DNA of 64,000 nucleotides, from the NCBI GenBank assembly GCA_002394205.1, contig DGTC01000022.1, positions 13,858 through 77,857 on the forward strand, in the 5' to 3' direction. The notes under the pieces are model-generated. The model saw only the letters and a program-made list of their open reading frames with translations. It was not told the origin of the DNA and searched no databases. Positions 27,801 through 35,291 of this stretch are shown in pieces (position 1 is the stretch's first letter; each line of letters opens with the position of its first letter). Position numbers and translations under genes: made by a program. The DNA comes from Lachnospira sp. UBA4346. GTDB lineage: Bacteria > Bacillota > Clostridia > Lachnospirales > Lachnospiraceae.

Positions 27801-28392
27801 TGAAGGTATCTACTGTCTTGGAACATACAAGGTTTATGTAGTAGGCAATAATATCTATGATAATGCATTGGAAGGTGTATGCTTTGATAATGGATGTGTA
27901 GGTAATGCATTTATTGGAAACAAAGTACATAACAATGGTACGGTTGGTGGTTTCCCTGGTGTATCAATTGATAATGGTGCATATAATATTGTAGATAACA
28001 ACGAAGTATACAACAATAGTTGTGATGGTATTAAGCTTGTACGTACAGGTGTTGCAAATGTTATTGTAAATAATAGAGTTTATAACAATGATACAAACAC
28101 AAGAGATGGTAAGTCTGGTAAGATTTTATCAAGTGCAGCAATCAATCTTCAGAACCTGAAGCCGGATCCAACAGATTTTGATCATTTAGATGGTACAGGC
28201 AGTGATTATAACTATATTGTAGGTAATACAATTACAGGACATGATCATGCAGTATATATCGCTGATGATTCAGAACAGGGTGTTGTTGTAGGAAATGTTG
28301 CATGCTATAATACAGCAAAGAATGTAAAGTCATTCGTAAATGTTGATTTCTCAAGTGGAAACAATGTTGTAAAGAATAACAGCTATAAATAA
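24805..28392 (+). CDS. Large secreted wall-binding protein with ricin-like lectin and parallel beta-helix domains
   Basis: The 1195-residue product begins with a signal peptide (hydrophobic core then VDA-AD near residue 36). Residues ~40-280 are about eight aromatic wall-binding repeats (WWYVENGTINFDYNG / WWCVAGGRVVFDYTG), then a Pro/Thr-rich linker (~283-305). Residues ~310-735 hold ricin-type beta-trefoil-like repeats (GxxYVIxSAxxxxxxL, QKFLIYKQADGSYIL, SQYWYVQ). From ~785 onward Asn-rich short repeats (NNKVSEVYGRAGIMV, GNNIYDNALEGVCFDNG) form a right-handed parallel beta-helix of the NosD/pectate-lyase type. It is probably a surface carbohydrate-binding or -cleaving protein. Catalytic residues cannot be assigned, and it stands alone with its own promoter and terminator. 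Confidence 0.85.
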   Translation: MAHKRTKTSAAIGLALATIMCVFALVFVFGSKEVDAADTKLTPDANGVWHYSVNNVEDHDYVGLAFDENVGWWYVENGTINFDYNGLVEFGGTWWCVAGGRVVFDYTGLWSDPTVGWWYVENGTINFAYDGIINYEGSWWCVAGGRVVFDYTGLWSDPTVGWWYIENGTVNFGYDGIIPFNGGWWCVAGGSVIFDYTGLWSDPTVGWWYIENGMVNFNHSGLVQYGEWWCVKNGGVDFGYTGLWNDAVVGIWYVENGSINFGYNGQATYNGKKYTVSNGQATPVSTKPEQPTNPTKPSNPTKTDTSDKTFALGTKQTGAITDGGLYVIQSAANENMALTAVKGSSEAGYNVVMAPIDGSNAQKFLIYKQADGSYILLNQMYKDEDGNGYLLNALHFGWNDSAVDNVSATPNSISGCKNWYINEVGSGTYEFIVPRTDDFKPALNAEGTGNGANVGTAKYTGDNTQKFYLRNPYTKTMDEGEFTIQLSSDNNLVMASENASIKDSALVRAAKYNAGSEQIYKLECADANKGLYLIKNVNSQRVLEMDGTWTSGTKVFQNVPNGYPSQYWYVQKNNDGTVTFVSAHSYQYLTVSANKEGAAFVQSTGTDSASQRFKLVERKEEVAADVLTGTYVIGKRNVRFQYIGRGVYSLMDVDAKKYLAVSGNDLQLVNNDDTLARRWTVEGSAKKGYVIKSAASTRYLAQNGSISSKKQTIKLTEAKMNDYTKKYDLGFMADSLGEDVQIIRRAVNLGIDWKQYMNPADSMAEVEKRVNSAIKPAGDVVLYKGDDEDDLNKFMKNHTGKTIKLTKDIKVNNKGTGNQGTIMIPSNVHLDGDGHSFVIEQGGKVPNVAVAFFYFDEAGVQHISNNAGISNVKIAYAANTQICTFGADNIYIANNELSNAVLNPIAIMSHEGDISHNVKVEGNTTRNSGSDGIAVYGDQYDIIIQNNKVSEVYGRAGIMVSCFADGVLGRVDSIAKGPHDVIVKNNDVSKCYGDRSVSGEGIYCLGTYKVYVVGNNIYDNALEGVCFDNGCVGNAFIGNKVHNNGTVGGFPGVSIDNGAYNIVDNNEVYNNSCDGIKLVRTGVANVIVNNRVYNNDTNTRDGKSGKILSSAAINLQNLKPDPTDFDHLDGTGSDYNYIVGNTITGHDHAVYIADDSEQGVVVGNVACYNTAKNVKSFVNVDFSSGNNVVKNNSYK

Positions 28393-28463
28393 AATGTATC
28401 TATTCAATAGAGCATACAAGCAGATAGCATAAAGAAGGAGCTGTGAAATAAACAGTTCACAAT

Positions 28464-28510
28464 AAAAAGGACATTTGAACGCGCAAATGCGGGAACAAAT
28501 GTCCTTTTTT
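28464..28510 (+). terminator. Intrinsic terminator
   Basis: AAAAAGGACATTTG (28464-28477) pairs with CAAATGTCCTTTTTT (28496-28510). It ends the beta-helix surface protein transcript and may also serve the convergent PrsW-like gene. Confidence 0.9.
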
Positions 28511-28585
28511 ATTTTGTACAGCAGATGCTACAATTTTTACAGAGTCATAGAATAAAGTTGAATTGTATAACAGGACAAAACAATT

Positions 28586-29299
28586 TTAAGAAATATACCG
28601 GTCATTGGCAGACATTTTTTTGACCAGACGAAATGACACGATAAAAAGAAGGATAACAAATACAAAGAAAATCCATTCGGTGTCAGGGTTTGGTATAGAA
28701 GCGATAAAATCATAACATCCATGCAACAGTGCAGGAAGCAGTACGCATAATATCCGACACAGCTTTGAAAGCGCAGGGCGGTTCCATAGGTCAAATCGTT
28801 TCGCAAATCCATAAAATACACCCATAAATATGCCAAAACAGGCGTGCCCCGGAATTGCTGTCACCGCACGTAAAATTGCAGTCGTAAAGCCATAAGACAG
28901 CACATATCCGATATTTTCCCATAAGGCAAAGCCAAGCGCAATCGCCGTAGAATAGACAACACCGTCAAATTGACAATTAAATTCTCTAGATTTCCAAGTA
29001 GTCTTCTTGAGCATAAAATATTTTGCCCCTTCTTCCGCAAATGCGACAATTCCCAAATATATAATCAAATTATAAAACAAAGTATTTTCAGGAACATAAG
29101 CACTTAAAATTGCATCACCGACACGTTCTAGGACAACTGCAATGACAGTGGATATAATACCCGAAAATACAAGCCGGATTAATAATGGAATCGGTTCTTT
29201 TTCTAACTTATCCATTTTGTAGACTTTCACAAGAAGAATGATAGCTGGAATAATGGCTGCCAGAATCAGAATTCGATTGTAATAATAGTAAAAAAACAT
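28586..29299 (-). CDS. PrsW-family intramembrane metalloprotease
   Basis: The 237-residue polytopic membrane protein carries the family motif FAEEGAKYFML (Glu89, Glu90) and the later GHACFGIFMGVFYGFA and HGCYDF segments, which hold the conserved acidic and His residues. PrsW in Bacillus cleaves an anti-sigma factor; other members have unknown targets, and no anti-sigma gene is adjacent here. AGGAGGTGCATT directly before ATG 29299 decides the start over an in-frame ATG at 29356. It is divergent from the MATE gene. Confidence 0.85.
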   Translation of the reverse strand: MFFYYYYNRILILAAIIPAIILLVKVYKMDKLEKEPIPLLIRLVFSGIISTVIAVVLERVGDAILSAYVPENTLFYNLIIYLGIVAFAEEGAKYFMLKKTTWKSREFNCQFDGVVYSTAIALGFALWENIGYVLSYGFTTAILRAVTAIPGHACFGIFMGVFYGFAKRFDLWNRPALSKLCRILCVLLPALLHGCYDFIASIPNPDTEWIFFVFVILLFIVSFRLVKKMSANDRYIS

Positions 29300-29380
29300 A
29301 ATGCACCTCCTAGTCACAATAATACTTATTTTGAAACGGAATGAAGAAAAAGTCAATGTATAGATAAATGATTTAACGAA

Positions 29381-29415
29381 GATAAGAAACGAATGTTAAA
29401 AGAAGGTTTCTTATC
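29381..29415. promoter_or_regulatory. Upstream operator-like inverted repeat of the MATE gene
   Basis: GATAAGAAAC (29381-29390) and GTTTCTTATC (29406-29415) are exact inverted repeats, and AACGAATGTT (29388-29397) is an AAC-N4-GTT palindrome. A matching sequence lies at 32355-32389 in front of the aldo/keto reductase gene. Confidence 0.6.
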
Positions 29416-29439
29416 TCACTTTTTGAGAAAATCTGCCCG

Positions 29440-29468
29440 TTGTTTTACTTATTTTGTACAGATATAAT
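29440..29468 (+). promoter_or_regulatory. Predicted sigma-A promoter of the MATE gene
   Basis: TTGTTT (29440-29445) and TATAAT (29463-29468) are 17 bases apart. The palindrome GAAACGCAAGTTTC (29484-29497) lies just downstream, where a bound repressor would block transcription. Confidence 0.75.
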
Positions 29469-29483
29469 CAAATTAAAGAAAAA

Positions 29484-29497
29484 GAAACGCAAGTTTC
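29484..29497. promoter_or_regulatory. Downstream operator-like palindrome of the MATE gene
   Basis: GAAAC-GCAA-GTTTC has perfect 5-base arms. The core AACGCAAGTT recurs at 32460-32469 at the same place relative to the aldo/keto reductase promoter. Confidence 0.6.
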
Positions 29498-29538
29498 CAA
29501 AATAACATATTTGAAATAAGGAAAAAAGGAGAATAAAT

Positions 29539-30903
29539 ATGTCAGAACAACAGGAAGAAAACATTATGGGAACACTTCCCATTGGGACGCTTCTGATGAA
29601 GATGTCTGTACCGATGATTCTTTCAATGATGGTATCATCACTATACAATATTATTGATAGTATCTTCGTATCCAGATTAGGAGATCATGCATTGACAGCG
29701 ATGTCACTGGCTACGCCAATATCAAGTCTGTTGGCTTGTATTACAGTAGGATTTACGGTTGGCATGAATGCAGTACTATCCAAAAAATTAGGTGAGAAAG
29801 ATGTGAAAGCAGCCAATAGGGCGGCAGGAAATGGCTTGTTGATTAACTGGATTGTTGCTGGAATATTTCTTATTTTTGGAATGTTTTTTGTTCGTACATT
29901 CTATGCATTGCAGACAGATGTAAAAGAAATTCAGGATTTGGGAGTACAGTATACATCTATTACAAGTATTTTTGCATTTGGTCTTGCAAACCAGACAATG
30001 TTAGAACGAATGTTAATGGCAACAGGAAAGCCGCTTGGCTCCGTATTTGCACTATTTACAGGAACGGTCGTCAATTTAATTTTAGATCCAATCTTAATTT
30101 TTGGATTTTTTGGTGTGCCGGCACTAGGAATGCGAGGTGCAGCAATTGCAACAGTTGTAGCACAGTTTGCAGCAGCCACAGTAGCACTTGGATTTAATTT
30201 GAAAGTCAATAAAGAAATTACATTTGGAGTATCCATGTTAAAGCCGGATGTAAAGATTTTGAAGGAAATCTGGTCTGTCGGGCTTCCGGCAGCATTACAA
30301 CAGTCGATTAGTCCATTGATGATTTTTGGAATGAATCAGATTCTGCTTGGATTTACAACAGCAGCACCGGCAGTTTATGTAATTTATGTAAGATTACAAA
30401 GTATTGTTTTAATACCAATTTGGGGCCTTAGAAATACCGTCGTATCTATTATCTCTTATAACTATGGCGCGGGATACAAGGAACGAATTGAAAAGATTAT
30501 ACGGGTGTGTCTGATTGCAACGGTATGGATTACTTGCATAGGTGTGATTCTTTTTCAGGTATTGCCGGCACAGTTGCTTGGCTTATTTGATGCAAGCGGA
30601 GAAGTGTTAGATATAGGAATGGTTGCATTGAAAATTATCAGTTTTGTATTTCCATTTTCCGGACTGACGCTGATATTAGGTTCATTTTTTCAGGCATTGG
30701 AAAAGAGTATGGATACGTTAATTGTATCAATTATCCAGTGTATTTTAATGTTGGTAACAGCTGCATTATTGGCACATTTTGGTACGGTATATACAGTGTG
30801 GTTCGCATTTATTATTACAGAAATTATTGTGGCGGCGATTGCTGGTATGTTTATGATACAGGTTAGAAAAAATGTCATAGCAAAGATAGGAAAGAACGCT
30901 TAG
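29539..30903 (+). CDS. MATE family multidrug efflux transporter
   Basis: The 454-residue protein has twelve predicted membrane helices and MATE-typical sequence in both halves (MSVPMILSMMVSSLYNIIDSIFVSRLGDHALTAMSL, here seen as PMILSMMVSSLYNIID and SRLGDHALTA; GLPAALQQSISPLMIFGMNQIL). Such transporters export cationic drugs or metabolites using a sodium or proton gradient. AAAAGGAGAAT precedes the ATG. Its promoter shares paired operator-like sites with the aldo/keto reductase-TetR operon, so I infer control by that TetR protein. Confidence 0.9.
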   Translation: MSEQQEENIMGTLPIGTLLMKMSVPMILSMMVSSLYNIIDSIFVSRLGDHALTAMSLATPISSLLACITVGFTVGMNAVLSKKLGEKDVKAANRAAGNGLLINWIVAGIFLIFGMFFVRTFYALQTDVKEIQDLGVQYTSITSIFAFGLANQTMLERMLMATGKPLGSVFALFTGTVVNLILDPILIFGFFGVPALGMRGAAIATVVAQFAAATVALGFNLKVNKEITFGVSMLKPDVKILKEIWSVGLPAALQQSISPLMIFGMNQILLGFTTAAPAVYVIYVRLQSIVLIPIWGLRNTVVSIISYNYGAGYKERIEKIIRVCLIATVWITCIGVILFQVLPAQLLGLFDASGEVLDIGMVALKIISFVFPFSGLTLILGSFFQALEKSMDTLIVSIIQCILMLVTAALLAHFGTVYTVWFAFIITEIIVAAIAGMFMIQVRKNVIAKIGKNA

Positions 30904-31011
30904 TAAAACAAAATGTACCTTTTGACACACGAATCACAATAGAAAAGGATTTTGTATCGTTTTATTATGTAGCGATAAAAATAACAAGCAAAAAGAAAAG
31001 AGGAGTAGCGT

Positions 31012-31641
31012 ATGAAAAAATTATTAACATGGACCTTGGGGATTATGATGGCGTTTGCACTCATTGGGTGTGGACAAAACAGTGGTAACACATCAAATGC
31101 TGCAAAAGAAACACAGACAACAAATAATGTGTTGGTTGCATATTTTTCACTGGCGGGTGAGCAGTACAATGTTGGTGTGATTGAAGAAGGAAATACAGCG
31201 ATTGTAGCAAAAATGATTGCACAAAAGACAGGTGCAGATATCTTTGAAATCGTTCCGGTTAATGCATATCCGTCTAGTCACAGCGAATTATTAAATGTAG
31301 CAAAAAGTGAGCAGTCTAAGAATGTAAGACCAGCCATCGCAGGAACAGTGAATAACATGGCACAGTATGATGTTGTATACATTGGATTTCCAAACTGGTG
31401 GGGCGATATGCCAATGATTGTATACAATTTCTTAGAAAGTTATGATTTTGGCGGAAAAACAGTAATACCATTTTGTACACATGGAGGAAGTGGATTCTCA
31501 GGAACAGAGAAGAGCATTGCAAAAATCTGTAAGGAAGCAAATATGTTAGAAGGATTTGCAATTGCAGGAGAAACAGCACAAAATGACAGAGCAAAGACAG
31601 ATAGTGCTGTATCTGCCTGGCTGTCAAAAATTGGCCGGTAA
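31012..31641 (+). CDS. Flavodoxin-like lipoprotein
   Basis: The 209-residue protein has a lipoprotein signal (MKKLLTWTLGIMMAFALIGC, lipobox LIGC with Cys20) followed by a flavodoxin domain: VLVAYFSLAGEQYNVG (FMN phosphate loop region), VVYIGFPNWWGDMPMIVYNFLE and PFCTHGGSGFSGTEKSI. It would act outside the cytoplasmic membrane in electron transfer. AGAGGAG precedes the ATG. A second, cytosolic flavodoxin gene lies at 34002. Confidence 0.85.
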   Translation: MKKLLTWTLGIMMAFALIGCGQNSGNTSNAAKETQTTNNVLVAYFSLAGEQYNVGVIEEGNTAIVAKMIAQKTGADIFEIVPVNAYPSSHSELLNVAKSEQSKNVRPAIAGTVNNMAQYDVVYIGFPNWWGDMPMIVYNFLESYDFGGKTVIPFCTHGGSGFSGTEKSIAKICKEANMLEGFAIAGETAQNDRAKTDSAVSAWLSKIGR

Positions 31642-31656
31642 GGAAGTGATACATGG

Positions 31657-32292
31657 ATGAGAATGAACAACATGAGAGTAATTCCATTTGTATTAGGACT
31701 TATGATGTTTAGCGTTGGCTGTGGCAGACAGATACAAGTTACAGATACGAAAAACAAGCAGGAGTATAACAGCGAATTACAAACAGAAGCGACAATTCAC
31801 ACAGAAGAACAGACGACACAGTTTTTAACGCAAGAATATGTAGAGATTACAGAAAAGCAAGAGGATAAAATGATGGTACAGGAATTTGATTTTACAGCAT
31901 TTCCAAATGTAAATATTACAGGGATTCGGATAGAGGACTTAGATAAGACGGAGCAGCAGGTGTTGTATCAGGCAGCAAGATACTGTCAGGCGATGATGGA
32001 TGCAGATATTACAACGATGCGGGAAATTGTTGCAGAAGATAAGACATTTACGCATATGAGTGGAAGAGTACAGACACGGGAAGAATACTTTGCAGATATA
32101 GCAAATGGAAGCCTGCATTATTTTACCATTGGTATGGAAAATCCAACCGTGACTGTCAATGGAAATCAGGCCGTTGTATCATATACATCTGTATTAAATG
32201 CGAACGCATATGGTGCGAGAGGAACGTATCGAATGTCAGGCAATCATTATTATGAACAAAAAGATGGCATCTGGTATGCGGTTAATCCATAA
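31657..32292 (+). CDS. Lipoprotein with a SnoaL/NTF2-like domain
   Basis: The 211-residue product has a lipoprotein signal (VIPFVLGLMMFSVGC), a polar Thr/Glu-rich linker, then from about residue 90 an NTF2/DUF4440-like cone domain: QAARYCQAMMDADITTMREIVAEDKTFTHMSG, REEYFADIANGSLHYF, and the strands NQAVVSYTSVLNANAYGARGTY. Such domains bind small molecules or act as subunits; no catalytic residues are evident. It starts 15 bases after the flavodoxin lipoprotein and is probably co-transcribed. Confidence 0.75.
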   Translation: MRMNNMRVIPFVLGLMMFSVGCGRQIQVTDTKNKQEYNSELQTEATIHTEEQTTQFLTQEYVEITEKQEDKMMVQEFDFTAFPNVNITGIRIEDLDKTEQQVLYQAARYCQAMMDADITTMREIVAEDKTFTHMSGRVQTREEYFADIANGSLHYFTIGMENPTVTVNGNQAVVSYTSVLNANAYGARGTYRMSGNHYYEQKDGIWYAVNP

Positions 32293-32354
32293 GATTCAGC
32301 AGAAGCCCAGCAAAGGCTTCGATTCTGGGGAGTTCTAGGAGATGGATTTCACAA

Positions 32355-32389
32355 GATAAGAAACGAATTTAAAAAATGAGTTACTTAAC
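32355..32389. promoter_or_regulatory. Upstream operator-like repeat of the aldo/keto reductase operon
   Basis: GATAAGAAACGAAT (32355-32368) is identical to 29381-29394, and GTTACTTAAC (32380-32389) supplies an imperfect inverted partner. The element lies at the same distance upstream of the promoter as in the MATE gene. Confidence 0.6.
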
Positions 32390-32413
32390 CCACGAAAATT
32401 AAAAAACTGCCCA

Positions 32414-32442
32414 TTGTTTTTCATATGGGAAATAATTAAGAT
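32414..32442 (+). promoter_or_regulatory. Predicted sigma-A promoter of the aldo/keto reductase-TetR operon
   Basis: TTGTTT (32414-32419) and TAAGAT (32437-32442) have a 17-base spacer. CTGCCC directly in front of the -35 region is shared with the MATE promoter. Confidence 0.7.
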
Positions 32443-32452
32443 TAAATTACAA

Positions 32453-32471
32453 GATAAGTAACGCAAGTTGC
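32453..32471. promoter_or_regulatory. Downstream operator-like palindrome of the aldo/keto reductase operon
   Basis: GTAAC-GCAA-GTTGC is a near palindrome with the core AACGCAAGTT (32460-32469), preceded by GATAAG. It lies just after the -10 box, as in the MATE gene. Confidence 0.6.
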
Positions 32472-32512
32472 AAAAAGTAAAAATATGATTTAAGATAATG
32501 GAGGAACATAAA

Positions 32513-33376
32513 ATGAGTAGAAATGAACAGACATTTATTACATTAAATGATAACACACAGATTCCACAGTTTGGTTTGGGCGTATATCAGGTACCGGAAG
32601 GACCTGACACAGTAAATGCAGTTGCAGAGGCATTAAAGATGGGAATCAGACATATTGATACAGCACATGCATACCAGAATGAGCGCAGTGTTGGAAAGGC
32701 AGTGAAAGAATCTGGAATCGAAAGAGAAGAAATCTGGATTACAACGAAGCTCTGGCCACATGAATACGGTGAGGGCAAGACGATGAAAGCAATTGATCAG
32801 ATGCTTGAGAGATTAGATACAGAGTATATTGATTTGTTATTGCTGCATCAGCAGTTCGGCGATTATTTAGGTGCCTGGAAAGATATGGAGAAGGCAGTTG
32901 AACTTGGGAAAGTAAGAAGCATTGGAATCTCTAACTTTGAATCAAACAGATTAGAAGAACTTTGTGAAGCGGCAACAATCAAGCCTTCTGTTCTTCAGGT
33001 AGAATGTCATCCATATTTCCAGCAGGGAGCACTAAAGAAGCGCATTGAAAAATATGGTACGGTCATTGAATCATGGTATCCATTAGGACATGGCGATAAG
33101 AATTTGATTCAAGAACCATTATTTACACAGTTGGGTAAAAAATATAATAAGAGCAATGTTCAGATTATTTTAAGATGGCACATTCAGGAAGGAATTATTG
33201 TATTCCCAAGAACAACCAATCCATCACATATGAAAGATAATTTTGACATCTTTGATTTTGCATTGACAGAAGAGGAGATGAATCAGATTCGTGGATTAGA
33301 TAACGGAAAGAGATTCTATAATGTTTCGTTAGAAGATCAGGAAAAGACATTAGGAGCATGGCATCCGGCAAATTAA
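32513..33376 (+). CDS. Aldo/keto reductase
   Basis: The 287-residue TIM-barrel oxidoreductase shows GIRHIDTAHAYQNE (catalytic Asp and Tyr), WITTKLWP with the catalytic Lys, LLLHQQFGDYLGAW and SIGISNFE, with a C-terminal NADPH region IIVFPRTTNPSHMKDNF. It reduces aldehydes or ketones in the cytosol. GGAGGAAC at 32500-32507 fits ATG 32513 better than the in-frame ATG at 32498. It heads an operon with the TetR regulator (22 bases downstream) and a flavodoxin, suggesting detoxification of electrophiles. Confidence 0.92.
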   Translation: MSRNEQTFITLNDNTQIPQFGLGVYQVPEGPDTVNAVAEALKMGIRHIDTAHAYQNERSVGKAVKESGIEREEIWITTKLWPHEYGEGKTMKAIDQMLERLDTEYIDLLLLHQQFGDYLGAWKDMEKAVELGKVRSIGISNFESNRLEELCEAATIKPSVLQVECHPYFQQGALKKRIEKYGTVIESWYPLGHGDKNLIQEPLFTQLGKKYNKSNVQIILRWHIQEGIIVFPRTTNPSHMKDNFDIFDFALTEEEMNQIRGLDNGKRFYNVSLEDQEKTLGAWHPAN

Positions 33377-33397
33377 ATAAAAAGGAGTGCGTAAACA

Positions 33398-33961
33398 ATG
33401 ATTTTAACAGGAAAAGAAGATTTAAGAGTACAGAAAACAATGGAAGCGATTCAGAGCAATTTCCATGATTTGATATTAGAAAAAGACTATGAAGCGATTA
33501 CTGTCAAAGAACTTTGTGAGCGCGCCAGAATTAATAAAAAGACATTTTACACCTATTATGAGACATTAGATGACTTACTGTTAGAAATGCAGATAATGAT
33601 TTCATCGGAATATAGCGAGATTATTAAAGATTATACATTAAAAGATTTGGATAAATATATTCGTGCCTTTTTTGAATTCTCAGAAGCAAAAGGCGAGTTT
33701 TATGAGAAAATCACATGCGGCGGAAGTTATTCCCATATTCGGGAACAGATGATTCGCAAGGTAAATAATAACAGAGATTATTATCCGGAATTACAGAAAT
33801 TACCAAAAGACACGCAGGTAATTGTTAGGACATTTTTAGCAGAGTCATTATTGTCGATTTATCGCAAATGGATAGAGGGCGGAAAGTGTGTGCCACTTGA
33901 AGAGATTATCGCATTGACGACAGAGCTTCTAACGAATGGTGTCAAAAAATATATGAATTAG
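33398..33961 (+). CDS. TetR/AcrR family transcriptional regulator
   Basis: The 187-residue protein has an N-terminal TetR helix-turn-helix (ITVKELCERARINKKTFYTYYETLDDLLLE, about residues 37-66; core KELCERARINKKTFYTYY) and an all-helical ligand domain with Cys in KITCGGSYSH. As a local repressor it probably binds the paired AACGnAnGTT palindromes at its own operon and at the MATE gene, responding to a toxic small molecule. That assignment is inferred from proximity. Confidence 0.9.
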   Translation: MILTGKEDLRVQKTMEAIQSNFHDLILEKDYEAITVKELCERARINKKTFYTYYETLDDLLLEMQIMISSEYSEIIKDYTLKDLDKYIRAFFEFSEAKGEFYEKITCGGSYSHIREQMIRKVNNNRDYYPELQKLPKDTQVIVRTFLAESLLSIYRKWIEGGKCVPLEEIIALTTELLTNGVKKYMN

Positions 33962-34001
33962 GGCTAAAATAAAGTTGTTATGATATTTGGAGGAAATGAA
34001 A

Positions 34002-34520
34002 ATGGCAAAAAATCTAGTGATTTATTATACAAGAACAGGTGAAAATTATGTAAATGGTTCCATTCGACCAATTGCAAAAGGAAATACAGAGGTTGTTGCA
34101 GAGTATATTCAAGAAGCTGTAGGTGCAGATTTGTTTCAGGTAGATACGGTAAAGCCTTATAGTGAATCTTATATGACTTGTATTGAAGAAGCGAAAAAGG
34201 AATTAAAAGAAGATGCACGACCAGAATTAAAGCAGATATTGTCAGATATTTCACAATATGACAATATTGTGATTGCAGGTCCATGCTGGTGGGGGACATA
34301 TCCAATGGCAATGTTTACACAGCTTGAGCAGTTAGATTTTACAGGTAAGCATGTATTTGCTGTGATGACACACGAAGGAAGCGGTCAGGGAAGCAGTGAA
34401 CGTGATGTGAAAAAATTCTGCAAAGGTGCAACCGTAGGAAAGAGCCTTGCAGTACACGGTGGAAGTGTTGCAGCAGCGAAGGCGACAGTAGCTGATTGGG
34501 CAAAGAAGAATTTGGTATAG
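34002..34520 (+). CDS. Flavodoxin family protein
   Basis: The 172-residue cytosolic protein has a flavodoxin fold: LVIYYTRTGENYV (FMN phosphate loop), ADLFQVDTVKPYS, IVIAGPCWWGTYPMAMFTQLEQ and VMTHEGSGQGSSERD. It probably carries electrons for a reductase. GGAGG at 33989-33993 fits ATG 34002. It follows the TetR gene by 40 bases and probably forms one operon with it and the aldo/keto reductase. Confidence 0.88.
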   Translation: MAKNLVIYYTRTGENYVNGSIRPIAKGNTEVVAEYIQEAVGADLFQVDTVKPYSESYMTCIEEAKKELKEDARPELKQILSDISQYDNIVIAGPCWWGTYPMAMFTQLEQLDFTGKHVFAVMTHEGSGQGSSERDVKKFCKGATVGKSLAVHGGSVAAAKATVADWAKKNLV

Positions 34521-34572
34521 AGAATAATCCCATAAATTAGGAATAGGAATAACAGAATGGGGAAAGATGCAC

Positions 34573-35030
34573 ATGAAAAAGAAGCTATGAATCACAGTAG
34601 ATATTTTAATGACGATACTGATGCCGCTACTGATGGCATATACGCTGGTGGGGGAAGTGTTACATGAATGGTTTGGAATTGCCATTTTTGTATTATTTAT
34701 TGTACACCATGTATTGAATGTTCAATGGATAAAAAATATTTTTCGTGGGAAATATAATGCGGTCAGAACACTGAATCTGATTGTGAATCTGGCGTTAGCA
34801 GTCTTTATGTTTTGCAGGCAGTTCTTGCAGGTTATGGAATCTATGCATTTGTCAAAAGAGGATTTGCAGATTACCTGTTTATGAAAAGCGTATTTGTCTT
34901 TTTCGATTTCTCAGAACCGGTTATTTTCTTCTTAGTAGATTATGCAGCGGTAATGATTCTATTTGCATTGATTGGATATTATATCATACACTCAAAACCC
35001 GCACGTCGTATGCAGACATCAGCCAAATAA
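34573..35030 (+). pseudogene. Decayed DUF4405-type membrane protein gene
   Basis: From ATG 34573 the frame reads MKKKL, then TGA (34588-34590), then ITVDILMTILMPLLMAYTLVGEVLHEWFGIAIFVLFIVHHVLN, a typical DUF4405 N-terminus interrupted where Trp or another residue would stand. After about 34810 homology continues in another frame (GIYAFVKRGFADYLFMKSVFVFFDFSEPVIFFLVDY), and the central helical segment with the usual His-containing stretch is missing. An in-frame stop, a frame change and an internal loss together mark a pseudogene. The intact relatives are polytopic proteins of unknown function often next to flavodoxin genes, as here. Confidence 0.75.
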
Positions 35031-35037
35031 CAGGGAA

Positions 35038-35077
35038 GAATCTTCATTTGAGCATAGTGCTTGGATGAAGATTTTTA
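35038..35077 (+). terminator. Intrinsic terminator
   Basis: AATCTTCAT (35039-35047) pairs with ATGAAGATT (35065-35073), followed by TTTAT. It ends the flavodoxin/DUF4405 transcript. Confidence 0.8.
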
Positions 35078-35291
35078 TATTATAGGAAACTTCGTTCCTA
35101 CAACCCTAATATAAAAAAATCCGCAGGATGCACACTCGCGCAAATGGAAAAGGTTGTATTATTTTTTGTTGGACATCAGTATCATTGAAAGAATAGAATG
35201 AAAAGAGAAGTTTTTCTATAATAGAAAATGGACAGAAATATGATTATATATTATGATAAAAAGCAGCAGAATTTCATAGAGAGGAGCAGTA

